Assembly: GCA_905221605.1 (NCBI GenBank)
Contig: CAJNDS010002281.1
Coordinates: forward strand, 183,501-247,500
DNA from: Symbiodinium natans
Lineage: Eukaryota; Sar; Dinophyceae; Suessiales; Symbiodiniaceae
Reading direction: 5' to 3'
DNA length: 64,000 nucleotides
Part shown: positions 11,835 to 24,154 of the stretch, piece by piece
Numbering within the stretch: position 1 is the stretch's first letter
Layout of the letters: each line of letters starts with the position of its first letter
Program-made: the position numbers and the translations under genes
The notes under the pieces: model-generated
What the model was told of the DNA's origin: nothing
Databases searched by the model: none
The model's input: the letters and a program-made list of their open reading frames with translations, nothing else

Positions 11835-13090
11835 CATCTTGAAGGTGAACAGGGTTTTTCACGATGTTCCATGTGCCCTTGTTGGGGCGGGGGGGCCACA
11901 GCCAACAATGTGCCCAAATCCTAGCTTGGTACTAGACACCCATGCGGTCCGCTAAACGTTAGCCAGTCATGGCCGCAGGAGGCTATGGCCCCAGGATCGC
12001 CTATCTGCACCAGTGACTTCCTCGTCAGAGGTGCGGAATGATGATTGCTGTTTCTGTTCGGCCGTCCGGATAAACCCATCATGATGGAGCCAGGGAGGGG
12101 AGGGAATAGACAAGGACCACATTCATGGCAACGGGGTTGAAGTTGGTGTACGTTTGTCTTCTGCAGTCGACTGGCCAGGTTGGCTGGCAGAGTTATGCCG
12201 GCCCGGACAAGATAGTGGGCAGGCAGCTGGAGTCCAGGCTGCAACGCAGACAACACAGGGCTTGGGAGTCACTTGTTGCCGATTTGTTGCCACTGACAAC
12301 AGAATGGCAAGGCAGGGCCCAGGTCCTCACTTCCTGTGCGTTCGATAGCAAATCTATATACTTTAGTAAGCCTCGGCAAAACACACCGTGGTCACAGGAT
12401 TTGCCCAAGCCACGAAAAATGACTCGCATTAAGCTCCTCACGGTATAGTTCTTAGGACGTGATCCTTGGAAGCGCAGGTACGGTCAGGCCTCCAGTGCAT
12501 ACTGCGAGCTCGTAATCGCCCCAACCCAGGCGCCAAGTCTCGATGTCGGCCCGTCGATTGTTTGAGAAAGGTTCCCTCATCGCGTGTCGGCTTTGATTGG
12601 CTTCTGGCCTAGTCTCAAGACATGGCTTGGGTGGTTGATGGTGTGGCAGTGGGAGTTTATGGGTGGCTCTGAATCACACCACCCGCGCCCCAGCCCCAGG
12701 AGGGTAAGCTCACGAGCCTTGGCCCTTCAGTGTTTTAAAGATCCGCGTGACGTGTATTGATGCTCCGCGCCCTCTAAGGATAGGCATTTGAATCCGGAGG
12801 CTAGGGTCGCCCCACGACGCAACACCCTGAAGCAAGTCACATCCTTTCTGTGCAGTGTGCAGCGGAGACAGCGAGAAACCTTTGTGCTGAGGATCCAGTA
12901 GCCCCTCCTCCGAGTACTCTTGTGCTGGGGTGAAATGAAACCTGGTCGTGTGGATGGAAGGAGAAGTCCTGCAAGTAGAGAGGATAGTGACCGGGTAGTG
13001 CAAGTTAACTTCAAGACTCCCCTCCCGCAGTTGTAAAATATGGGCAGCTGAGCCAAGCCACAGCCAAGCTGGGCCGAGCTTAGAGATTCA
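11835..13090. other. no confident gene
   Basis: A 107-codon + frame (12125-12448) and minus frames at 12710-13110 have no recognisable motif, no low-complexity signal and no clear splice sites. Nothing else was seen. Confidence 0.35.
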
Positions 13091-13093
13091 GAA

Positions 13094-13646
13094 CTGAAAC
13101 GACATGTCAATCAGCTTGTCCAGCTGGTTTTGCAGAGCCAAGAAATCGCCAGAATGCGTGCTGGCATCTGCATGTACTCTAGCATCTTCTAACTCTATGA
13201 AGAAGTGGGTCGAATTTTCCGAGTGCGGATGCCGACCTCAAGGCCTCGAATTGTGTATTTCCAGTATTCCAGTCATTAGATGGTACTGGCCGTAGGCTTG
13301 CAAAAGGATGTTGCTGTTCTGCCTAGGCTTTCGGTCTCGCCAGCTGTTGAGGACATCCGGCCCGAACGGCATCAAGTGTTCCACGCGCTGTAGCCCTCTG
13401 CCCAAGGCAGATTTTGTTTGCAAAACGCGTAGCATCCCTGGTCCAACAGCCTCAGAATGACACTGTGACACCATGCTGTTCATCCCCGACCCGGATGCCC
13501 AACAGCGGCTCTGTACCGGATTGGTGGGATGCGAAGACCTCATGCGTGAGGTCAGCATATCCTCCACATGCGAAGGTCGACGGTGGCAGTGCCAAGCAGA
13601 CAAAGAACTGGAGAGTTGCATGCAGATACCAGCAGCCATTGTGTAA
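13094..13646 (+). CDS. unrecognised gene, three exon candidates
   Basis: The + frames at 13094-13189 (HVNQLVQLVLQSQEIARMRA, helix-like), 13296-13393 (LSVSPAVEDIRPERHQVFHA, after AG at 13294-13295) and 13473-13646 (58 codons from ATG, MLFIPDPDAQQRLCTGLVGC) have ordinary protein composition. Their order suggests one spliced gene, but joining phases were not resolved and no family is recognised. Confidence 0.3.
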
Positions 13647-13649
13647 CAT

Positions 13650-16137
13650 GACACCCTGCAATCAATTCGCTTCCTGCCTAGACGGCAAAGAATGCCAGTC
13701 TTCGAGAAGGCCTTGCAGACTATGCAAAGGCGCGAACGATGTGTGGATTCACTGCGCCATTATGTTATAGATCTTCACCCGTGATCTTAACAGCCACTCC
13801 AAGCACGTGTTAGAGGTGCCACACTCTCAGTCAGGACATGCTCGCAGCGTGAGGTCTGAACACTGAAAGGGGAGAGTGGTGAGAGGTGAGTATAGCCAAG
13901 GCTTGAAGCAGTTGAGTAGCACTCCAGGGAAGGACATGTGCAGAGAGCTGATAGGTTTTGCAAGTGACGATGCAGAATGCGCTGCCACAGGGTACAACGC
14001 GTTTGCACTCTGGGGCATTCGCGTGCCGACTTGATCCCACGCGTCGCGTGCACAAGTATCATATAAAGAGCCAGAGCTTTGGTGGCTAGCTGCGAAGCCA
14101 GGGGCAGGAGGTCTAAGCATTCTAAGCTGAACCATTCATGCTTCCACACTAGGCGTTGCGGCCGTGTCTTGCTTCGCGCATTGCGGCACGGAATTCCGGC
14201 TGCATAGGGATGGTATCCGAGATTCGTTAAGACATGCTCTGGGCAAAGAGGCTTTGGCAACGTTACGTGGCACGTTGGGGGGGGGGGGGGGGCGTGGTTG
14301 CTACGCGAGAGGTTGGGAGTCGGCAAGTGGAGTCCCGAACCAATAAAACACGCAGTGGCGATTTCCAGTCAACGCGCACCTCGCTGAAAGAATTCGGGTG
14401 AAACGAAAAGCACCGCCCTCATCCGCCCTCTAGATCACAGAAGCCCCAGTGCAGTCTGCACATCGCATTGTGCCCTGCAGCGAACCAAGACCCTGATGAC
14501 CCTGCAGCCAGTCAACCAAAGCTCAAGGGAGCGAGTCGAAAGCCCAGACGTTGGGGCTGTCGGAGGAAAAAGCGGAGGCACCTGGAAGCACGTGGAAACA
14601 CGGATGCCGCATTTTGTCTGTCCATCCTTATCAGTCTTTGAAGATCGTGGCATGTGGCAGGTCTGGCTCCCCCGGCCTTCGTGGGGCTGAGCTGCGTGCG
14701 CAGCTGGAGGGCGTGGTTCTTGGACATGTGTGGACATTTTTTGGACATATCTGGACGTATCCTCACCCCTGCATTACCCATTTTGAAGCTCTTGCGGCAT
14801 TGCTTGGATCGAGGCCAGCGCGGGCTTCCGTCAGCCGTTGCCCTGGTGGAAGTTCGGGTCATGCTGCACAGTCTTTGTGGGTCTCGCTTTTTTTGGATTC
14901 CTGAGCCAACTTCAGTTTGAGAAAAGTCTTGCCACGTAAGGCGAATTGGATCGAGTCGGTACATGTTCATGTTTATTGAATTTTGTTGTGTTGCTGAGGA
15001 TCCATTATTGGACAACCAAAGCTCGGCCGGAAGGTGCGTGCTGGCGGCTAGTTGGAGTCGGCTATGCCGTAGTAACTAACATTATAGGGGCTGACATTCA
15101 GCCATCTCAGAGGCTTGTTCCCCTTCCATTTATGTGCCAATACTTTGTGAATTAAGTCGTTAGATGCTGTCCCCTTCCGTCGATCTGGCCTTGAGCACCA
15201 CATTGTCGCCACACATAAAGCGAGCTTGTGGCAGGGCCATCAGCTGGAAGCCAACCGCTACGCCACAGGCAAGTTATGGACCTGCAAAGTTGTGCAGGTG
15301 AGTGGTGAGGGGGGAAGAGATCCACGTCACAACACCCAGAGCCACGAAAGTGCTGCTCAAGGGTCACGTGCAGACATCACTCGCAGACCTGCTCTCCCTC
15401 GTGCGCAGCCTTCGGCGGACCGATTAGCTCGAGGCGTGAGGGAGGGGCGGTGCAACAGTCAATTGTGTGAGCTCATTGTGTTCAAGGTTTTCCGTTTGAC
15501 TAGCTTCTAGCCAAGGCAGGCTCAGCTGTAATTTTGCTTCAGCTCTGAAGGTACGTGAGCTGGCTGCCAGCCACCGCAGGAAGGGCCGTGCAGGAACCCA
15601 CCTCCATCTCAGTCAAGGCTGGACGAGGGCAGACAATCGAACATCACTGAGCCAAGAAGCTATGTGGACTTGCGTGTTTCAGCTTGCAATGTGTTTAGTA
15701 CGGACGAGAGAATAGAGATGCAGGTTGTCCGGCATGCTAGCTGGGCCCCTGCAGCCATGCAGGGCACCAAGACATTGCGGAGCCTGGAAGCACAGTCCGA
15801 CACGTCAGTGCAGCCAATTCTTCCAGTGCGGGAAAGCCCTGGCTTGCCACTGTAGACAGGGTCGGCTGCTTTGCCGGCCAGGAAAGTTAGACGTCGACAA
15901 AAATGGACTTGCAAACGCCATGAACAATACCTGTACACAGTTGGAGGATGTGGGAGGTAGTGCAGCTTCTGTTCCAAACCAGAAGATTTACCGTCGATAC
16001 TGTAGCAATAGAGCGCAATGCAGGCCCTTGGCGCGATGTTTAGGCCACAAGGGTCACGCGGCTCCAACGGCGAGGATCAGGTCGAGGCCAAAAGGAGCCT
16101 CAGAACGCGGCAAGCCTTGTCGGAGCAGCTGGGAAAC
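13650..16137. other. no confident gene; G16 tract
   Basis: A run of 16 G lies at 14277-14292. Open frames on both strands (for example - 14512-15015 and + 15725-16330) show no domain; the latter overlaps the start of the channel gene in another frame. This stretch may contain promoter or 5' introns of that gene. Confidence 0.4.
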
Positions 16138-19100
16138 ATGGGTAACACACGTAACCGGCACTCCGATGCGGTGCTGGACCTGCCCATCAACTTCTTGGAG
16201 AACCTCCTCCTTTCTTCAAAGAAGGAGCTGGATGATCGCCTCGATGTCGATGAAGTGCAGAAGGCCCGCGACAAGCTCCTTGACGCACTCTACGGCAAGA
16301 AGATACGGGGCGGAACTGGTGAAGAGATGAATGCCATCATGATCTACAAGGGTCGCCCATTGAGAGCGCAGCTGCTACACTTCGCTGTGTGGGTGTCTGC
16401 CCAGCTTCATGAAAGCTCCTGTGTTGCCAGGTTGTTGCCGCACCTGTCGCATTCAGATCTTAGTGCCAAAGCAAAGTACCGGTTGAAGCCAGGCAGCTTG
16501 GATGAAGCCTGGTTAGATGCAATTCATGTTGCATCTGGGCTGGGCGCCGTGCCTGTTATGGAGGTGCTGTTGCAGCATGTAACCCAAGCCAAAGACATCG
16601 ACTTTGCCGCTTATGTGAACACACCATGTTTGGTACACCATGTGGACCAACAAAAAGACACCAATACAAACGCAAACTCCAACATGCAGGACGTACAGGA
16701 GTGGGATGAGGATTTCTACATGCCACTTCATGATGCGACGAATGCAGGCAATGTGGAGCTGTCTCTTTGGCTGCTAGCCCATGGTGCCGATGCGTGTGCA
16801 GGCAACAAAGACGGCGTGAGCCCCCTTCACTTCGTAGCCATGCGAGGAATTGAAGGTGGCCTGGAAGCTGAGAGTCAGGTCACTCACCTTGTCCAGTCTC
16901 TGCTCAGGCATGAGTTGCCAAAAAGCATCAAAAAGCATGGCATGAAACTACCTTGACATGCTCTTAAACGCCATTAAGAATTTGTGCATGATGGGGTTGT
17001 TAGTGACCGAGAAAGAGCTACAACTTGCAGTGTCCCACACCCTCCTTATCACGGAAGGCACCGTGCTGGCCTGGATGTGAGAGTGCCGGCGGAAAACCCG
17101 AACAAGCAGATGGCCAACAAGACGCCTTTGGAGCTTGCGGCCCTGGACGGGAGCCGCTTCCCGAAGCACATGATGCACGTGTTGGCCCCGTGTCTCAACA
17201 GCCTCTCGGAGCCGACGTTCTTTAGCGACATTTTCTTCCTGGTGGGTCTCAATGAGGACGCTGCTCTGGAAGTGGTCAGAGAGTTGGCACGCCGCTCCGT
17301 CCGGCAGCCAGAGCTTTTGCACAACTTGCGCTTCGACTCTCAGCTTTCCGGACGCACGGACATGATGGTGCCTTACATGAATATGGATCATGATTGACCA
17401 ATGTAGATTGCGCGAGGGACACCGGTAGTTACTGACCAAAATGTTTGCTGTGACCAACATGAAGCAGGCAGAAACTTGCACATGCAATTCTAATTCAGCT
17501 CCATGTTCGACCGCCCTTGGGTAGGAAATGGTTCAATGGGTAGACGGGGTTCAGTTTTCGAGACGCAGGCGGCCATCTTCTTCGAGGCGCCATCGGCTGC
17601 AAGCGAGATGCTGGACCTCCTGATGGTCGAGCCGCATGTGCAGGATGTGGCTAAACACAATGTGCCAAACAAGACGAGCTTCTGGGGACTCTTCAGCAAT
17701 GTGCCCATGCGCTGCACTTACCGTCCAGATGTAGTTGTGCAAGACAGCCTTCTCATCCCGAGCTGGAAATTTGACAGCCAGAAATCCTTTGATCAGCAGC
17801 CGAACATCCAGTGGCATGAGGACTTCACTCCAAATGTCCATAAGTCTAGGCAAAGCCGCGACCACATCTCCAGCATTTGCATCAAGGCCCTCCTCATACC
17901 GAACATGCTCGACATGGACATTATTATGGCAATGTCGCGAATTGAGAGTGCGGACCTGCCTGTCTTTTCTAAGCTGTCGATCCAGGGCATTGTGCACTGC
18001 TTGTGGGAGAACTTGTTCCAGGCCGCATGGTACTTCAATCTCCTGTGCATGGTGTGCGAGCTCACTTGCTGTGTTCATTGGGGCCTAGCAGGGCTGCAAG
18101 CACTCCCAGACGACACTGATGCGGGTGGATGGGCTCGCTTGTCTTGGATCATCATGACCTCTGGTGGCTTTCGGGACGCTTTGCAGTTGTGTGTGCTGGT
18201 TTTTAACTGGTCGAGCAAGCAAATGAGCCACACCAGTCCACTGATGCAGAGCATGTGGAGCTTGCGATCGCCCATTCTTGTGAGTTGGTGCCTTCCGACG
18301 CTGGCTCTCTCAACTATCCAACTGGTTTTCTCTTACAGCACACAAAGTTTAGTACACGAGCTGACGGCTTTTCCTGAGGAGGAGCTTCTGTTTCTTTCAA
18401 CGAACGTGCTTTTCAGGAGTTGGACCATCATCTACACATGCCGCCTCCATGCTTCAGGAGTGCCAATCCACGCTATCTCAAATTCCCTAGTCGGGGGCGC
18501 CACACGTCAGATCATGATCATCACCATGATGATCTTTGCATCGTTTTGTTTTGCCTTCCTGATCATTGACAGCAACAGGAAGAGTGGCTGGGTTCTGACC
18601 TCCGCCTACAGAGGTCTGCTCTTCGGCTCTGGCATGGGGCTTGACAATCTCGGTCTTGACGTCAGCCAAGGGTTTGAAAACAACGATGCGCTCATGACAG
18701 AGGTAAGCATCATCGGCTCTTCGTTTTTCTGCGTCATCGTGCTGAACCTCATCATTGCTGTGTACAGCAGCGAATACAACAGAGTACAAGGGGACATTCC
18801 CCACCATTTTCTGCATTCACGAACGGTATACTGTCTGATGTATTTCCTTTCTGGTCATACGCTCCCGTGGAAAGGGTACCGCATCAACCGTTTGCTCCTG
18901 GCAGGGTCAATTGGGACCTGCACCTTGTGCGCAGTCGCCCCCATGTACCTGTCTGTCAATGTTTGGATCGCTGCGCTCGTCCTGGCTGTGGCCGAGGTGG
19001 CCATGGTAGCGGCCCTCTTGCAGTGTCTTGATGATATGGGGGCTTGAGGTTCTAGTACGCCTTTCTGGAACTGCATTCATGTCAATGTCAAGACCCAAAT

Positions 19101-19623
19101 GCCAGCAACACTACCCCCACTCCGGTTGATTGTAAGGCATGAATAATCTTTTGAACCCTGCCTGGCAGCTTTGTTGAGTTAAGGGATCGAGTTTTCAATT
19201 GAGGTGGAGGAAAACACTGGGGAGGGATCGATTTTCTACGTATTTCTTTTTGCACGCCGCATGTTGCCCAGGTGCGATTGGTTCAGCATGGAAGGGGTGG
19301 CCTATTCAAAGGAGGAGCACTTTCTTTGGATATGCTATCGGGCAGATGACAGCGCAGGCCCTTCCAGAGGAAGTAGAGGAAAGCTTGCTCTGAATCTCTT
19401 TATCACATTGTGCATGTACTTGGTGTAGCACATCTAGCATATCTCCTCAACAGTTTGTTGTTCCACAGGCAATCTAGATGACGGTGGTCTAACTGCAGAG
19501 AACAACTTGCGAGACAAGCTTGCAGACATGCGGACGCACATGGATACGTGCTGGGTTGGCCTGCAGAACAAGATGGCCAATGTGGACCTGAAGCTGGACC
19601 AGCTCTTTGAGATTCTACACTGA
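16138..19623 (+). CDS. ankyrin-repeat TRP-like ion channel with coiled-coil C-terminus, frame disrupted
   Basis: A membrane cation channel of the large dinoflagellate ankyrin/ion-transport family. The chosen start is ATG 16138 (MGNTRNRHS, a possible myristoylation signal); an in-frame ATG at 16018 is the alternative. Ankyrin-like units follow (MPLHDATNAGNVELSLWLLA, DGVSPLHFVAMRG, KTPLELAALDGSRF). From 17503 a 514-codon frame holds a linker, then hydrophobic segments near 17998-18090, 18140-18210, 18265-18330, 18385-18440 and 18500-18565. A pore-like YRGLLFGSGMGLDNLGLD (about 18606-18660) and an S6 segment come next, then two more hydrophobic segments. Intron 19042-19203 is GC-AG in phase 0. 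The next exon includes EEHFLWICYRADDS, and the last (19469-19623) reads as a coiled coil (for example ENNLRDKLADMRTHM) ending in TGA. The frame shifts near 16944 and again near 17072, and the join 17397-17503 is unresolved, so this may be a pseudogene or carry assembly errors. Confidence 0.82.
19042..19203 (+). other. GC-AG intron in channel gene
   Basis: The exon ends LDDMG and is followed by GC; the next exon begins after TTGAG with GTG GAG GAA AAC in the same phase. Read-through meets TGA after one codon. The two sides join to a sequence typical of these channels (acidic segment before the WICYRAD motif). Confidence 0.72.
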
Positions 19624-20639
19624 GACGGAGATCAGCGGCATGAGGCAAGTGAGCGGAAGTCCGTGGCAAAGAAAAGGTTTATGATGGGTTCATGGTTCAC
19701 AGATCTTATGAATCCCTGGACAAAGCCCCCGTCCCAGTGTCCCTTCGGGCCACAAGCATTTCCTTGCATGTGTTTTTTGCAGGTGATCTTAGAGGCATGG
19801 GGTTTGGTCCAATCGACGTTGTTTTAAATTGGCCTTGTCTTAAATTGACATGTCAAGCCTGTAGGCCCTCCTGTAGGTTTGTAAGCTCAATGGCCCCCTT
19901 GGAGGTTCCCAATCCTCTGATGCTCTAAGGATATGTCACATGATGCTTTCATGTAGCGGGTTTAAGTGGTGGTGTGGTTTGGAGAAACTTAGCAAAAGCC
20001 GAATCGCTCACCTCGCTCTTCAAGCCTTCTTGTGTGTGGACCTCAGCTTGCTTGTGCCAGCAAGGGCGAGAAATTGCAAGAAATCTCCAGATGCCTCAGG
20101 CACAAGCTCAAACTTCACATCCCAAGATTCCGAAATTCCAAAAGCGTTGCTTTATTGCTATTGTTGGATGCGGGTCTTAGCGGGTCGACCACCAACTTTA
20201 AGTTCGGACTTCCGAACTGCTCTGCGTGCCTGACAGCAAAAGTCTCGACGAACTATGAGAGCACATGTTAAGGATGTTGCTTTCAAAATGCTTCTGATGA
20301 TGACGGTCAGGCTTTTCGTTTCACCTCTCTAGCTTCAGGCACACTTCAACTTCGGCTCACTTGGCTGTGAAGTCCCAGCTGCCACAGAGCCTGCACAGTG
20401 CCTGCAGAGAGACCGCAGTTCTGCCAAGAGCAGTGTAGGGAATTTCGGCTTGTGAAGTTCGACAGCTTCCCTCCTCAAATGCGACCAAACAATGCAGACC
20501 GCAGGCGCAGACATGAGTCGACGTAAGTATGGAGAAGTATGATAGTGAAGAATAGAGAATGCGTCAAAACAAGACACTTTCATCGGCGATACGGCTTGGG
20601 ACAGCCAGGATCGTTTCAACCTGAAATCAATCTGAAATC
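19624..20639. other. no confident gene
   Basis: Open frames at + 19692-19928 and + 19940-20271 and - 20335-20619 show no motif. The first part is probably the 3' flank of the channel gene. Confidence 0.35.
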
Positions 20640-20771
20640 TTGAAGTTCACCGTAGCCACTGGGGCTGGCCTTGCGAACAGCTGGAAAAAGGTCCTGTCCG
20701 AAAGCCACAGGCCTGTCAGCGGCATTCCACAAGTGGGCACCATTCTTGAGGCCAAGGCTGCGGACGAGTGA
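20640..20771 (+). CDS. unrecognised terminal exon candidate
   Basis: A + frame reads LKFTVATGAGLANSWKKVLS and later QVGTILEAKAADE before TGA at 20769-20771. Composition is protein-like, no family is recognised and the upstream exons are unknown. Confidence 0.3.
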   Translation: MKFTVATGAGLANSWKKVLSESHRPVSGIPQVGTILEAKAADE

Positions 20772-20932
20772 TCTTGGATGTTTGACGTCTCTTGAACCCA
20801 TCCTCACCCCCATATTTAAAAACACCCGGGCAGCCGTTTTTCCCGAATGCGGAGCTGGGGTGGAATAGTGCCGCAACTGGTCGCGAGGGTCCCCCTCAAC
20901 ATTTGGAGTCCCGTATCTCCTTTGCATTCCAG

Positions 20933-21076
20933 ATGTGTGATAATGTGTGGACATTTGCAGTGATGGGGCTCCTGCTCTTCGCCATCTTCGTGACTGTCGT
21001 CCAAAAGTGCGAGAGCCTCGCCAATACTGCGGTCCCGAGCTTGAAGGGGTGGCGCGAACATCCGCGATGTCGTTAG
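20933..21076 (+). CDS. unrecognised exon with one membrane segment
   Basis: After a TTCCAG acceptor the frame reads MCDNVWTFAVMGLLLFAIFV, a hydrophobic helix of about 18 residues, then a short basic tail and TAG. It would be a C-terminal membrane anchor if real. The link to the exon candidate at 20640-20771 is only positional. Confidence 0.3.
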   Translation: MCDNVWTFAVMGLLLFAIFVTVVQKCESLANTAVPSLKGWREHPRCR

Positions 21077-22995
21077 AATTATCGCTGAACTGCTACGTAA
21101 ACAATGCCTAAGTGCTTGGCATTTGCCGGCATTTCAATTAAGGCTCGAAATGCATACTTGCACAATGCTAAAGCGCCCCCATGCATTCTCCACATGCTTA
21201 AAGCCCTGTGATTGACAATGTTGCCTATGTTTATTTAGCCAACATGTAACTGTGCTCTGCTTCTTTTTCCTGTCGTGTGCAACTCGTTTCTGACGACCGA
21301 ATTCTTGTAGTGCGAATGTGTGTGTATATATATATATATAAGCAGGTGATGTGTTTCATTTGCGGCCTTTTCTTGTGCTCGCCTGGAAAACCCTCGAGTT
21401 TGGAGTCTTTTAGCACTTTTTCACGCCCACTGTCTCGCAAGTCTTAATGTCATTACAAAACCCTGCCGTGTGATTTTGTGCTGTACTTTTGTTGTGCCAA
21501 CAAGAATAGTTACCATAGTTGGGGCTCTTTTTGTATTTTTAAATCAGGGCTCGTTATACTCATTGAAATAGTAGCACCGGCTTGTAACTGTGAAACGCGA
21601 CTTCGTTTGCAAAGCGATTAGAATAGACTCGACCTTATGGGATCACAGCCTTGTTAACTATAAGGTTGTCCCCCCAGGCTTAAACGCAACCGCCTGACAG
21701 GGTTTGGATAGTTTAATTTAATGTTTAAGTATTTGCACATACTTAACGGGTCGAGAAAATTGGACACCCCACCCGACATGAAAAAGAAATAGGTCTGTGA
21801 TTTTGTTTAACATAATTGGAAGTCAACTATTTCTTGGATTCGTATTGTTTGAATGGCCGGGAATATTGGAAAGAATGAAGGACAGCGCCAACAACAGATT
21901 TGTGAGAACTGCGGCTAGTTTTTTGTTTCGTGATCAGGGCTAGCAATGTTCATTGAACAACTACTATATCCGGGCGAGATTTTTACGTTGCAGCTGAGGT
22001 TGTTTTTTAACCCAACCCAGCCGAGGGGGCGGAAGTGGGGGAGTGAGTCCCGGGCCCGCGACCGCAAGCGACTGCACAGCAAAAAACGCAAATGCACTTG
22101 ACCCTACGAGGCGGGTTTTTTTGTTTTTGTAGGATTCGGTATGTGCATTGCAAAAACAAAAGGCAAATGATCCACGGCTTTGAGATATTTTCTCCGTTAT
22201 TGCATGAACGGCACTAGTAAATGTACCACACGTAATTACCATATTCGTCAATACCTCCCAGCAGAAATACTTTGCAGGCCAGCCAGCTATTGTGTGGCCA
22301 GGGAGTATTGAAAGAGAATAAAATACAGTTATTGACAACCGATGAGCCGATTGTTCTCTTCGGTCTCGAAACGCAAAAACTGTTATCGTCGCTATGTTAG
22401 TTCAACGAATGTACCTAATTAGGGTTGAAGTTTTTTTTGCCGTGCGGTCGTTGTGTGTACTTTTTGTTGCTTGTTCTTTTTGCCGTGCGGTCGCTCGTAT
22501 CTGTAAGCACCCGAAAAGGCGATACACGAACGCAGACCAATAAACAAAACTAGCCCTTTGATTTTCATCATGAAGTCGAATTAAAACGTGGATGGGTCTT
22601 TGATGTTTCATGATTTCCAAGAAGCCCGGATATGCATATTTAGCAATGCTGGTCATAGCAGCTGGCCTCTTCCAACTTAACGCTAGCATTTGCATTGGTT
22701 TCATGGACAGAACTTGATTTTGCGATACGCTTGTAGCTGCAAAGCGTAACTCAAGTTAACTCATCATTCAAGGGCCTTTATAGAAAGGACAACTTTCCAC
22801 ATTTGCGTGGGCCGGTGTCTTTGAGACTAGGCCTTCTTGCTCCATAGGTTCTATCAAACGTGGGAATATAGAACAATAGAACACAGACATGGGAATATAG
22901 AACACAGACGCATGCCCTGGCAGATTTGGAAGTTTTGAGTTTGGAAAGTTGCTCGTGAAATGAGGTCGTACTCTGAATGAAAGAAAAGTCATGAA
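21077..22995. other. AT-richer block without genes
   Basis: Base composition shifts to visibly higher A+T than the flanks, with T and A runs, a (TA)n tract near 21326-21340 and a direct repeat of TTTTTGCCGTGCGGTCG at about 22434-22450 and 22478-22494. Short repeats containing GGGAATATAGAACA occur near 22862-22908. The longest frame is 124 codons (- 21964-22338), with no recognisable motif. No terminal inverted repeats were spotted. Confidence 0.5.
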
Positions 22996-24154
22996 AAGTC
23001 CATATGCCTTGGTTTCATTCCAGCACGTTTACACTTTCAGCGGAGGGTGGGAGCACCATCGCAAGTCTGCTTCCAACGAAGTCACTTGCAATTGGAGATG
23101 GTAGCAGACCTCGCCGGTGTGGCGTGCCCCCCTTCTACAACAAATAAGTGCGCAAGCGGGCGTGGGTAGGGCAGGGAAGGGTGGGGCGAGTGGGTGCGTG
23201 GGTGCGTGTTTGTTGATTGGCGGATTGTCCCGGGTGTTGCGATGGCGGCATCGTGGAGAAAAAAACCCCTGGGCCAGGTCTTAAGGGGAGGAATCCTGAT
23301 AAACAGGTTAAGGCCGTCTCGAATGGGGCGAAGTAAGGGATCCAGTGCCTCCTGGCAGGTTAGGGTCGCAGTCTCTAGTTGTTGGCAAACATCAAAGCCA
23401 GATTCAGGTTTTGATGTCTTTTCGGGTTTCGAGGTTTCGGGGCTTGGGCTATTTTTGGTGAAGCCTGGGTGCCAAATACCAGGACAAAGCACCGACCCCT
23501 CGTGAACGCAATTTGACAAAGGTACTGCGGGAGAACCACTCTTCAAGTTGTTTTTAATGTAGAAGGGCTGGGATGGTTAACCCTGCTGCTTGCGGATGTA
23601 GGTGTTATGATAACTTAGTTTTGTCAGGGATGTCAAGATGTAAGCTGTAGGAATGCTGTGAGTGCAGCTGCAGTTTGTTGCGGAAGGCGCAGGCGTGGGC
23701 CAAGGCCTTCGCCGCGGCCTCGCAGCACAGCTCTGGCCTCAACGCTGGTTCTCGTAGTTGGCTCGTAGGAAGCTCCCGTAGCTTTATTAGCTTTCGGAGG
23801 TGGCAAAACGCTCGCAGCTTAAGTCGTGTTTGGAAATATTTGGTGACAGTTTATGCCGAAGCTGGTGCTTGGCCTAGGCTATGCAGCCTTTCGGGTGCGC
23901 CCCGCTTGCTGCATCTGCTGCTGCAATGGTTTTGTCTTAGTTTCCCAAACAGCTCGAGACTGGTCTCCAACCTGGCGAGGACCTTTAGGAGTTTGAGCCT
24001 GAGTGTCGTTGTCGCCTGCGAGCGAGGCCGTTGGAGCCCAACCGTCGCATCTTTCACAGTGAAAACATGTAAGAACAAGAATTTCCGCTTGGCCCGACGA
24101 GACTTAAGTAGTGCCCTCACGCCGAGGTCCCGCGTGCATTCCATCCCCCGACAT
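22996..24154. other. no confident gene; one long open frame
   Basis: A 187-codon + frame (23675-24238) is Ser/Arg/Leu-rich, extends into the repeat that follows and shows no domain. Minus frames overlap it. I treat it as non-coding unless transcripts say otherwise. Confidence 0.35.

Noticed and set aside
11296-11862. 188-codon minus-strand frame
   Set aside because: Ser/Cys-rich antisense of better + frames (11602-11656 with a GTGAGT donor, 11712-11834).
20645-20665. CCGTAGCCACTGGGGCT as a dinoflagellate spliced-leader relic
   Set aside because: It matches only the first part of the leader; the middle and the TTTTGGCTCAAG end are absent.
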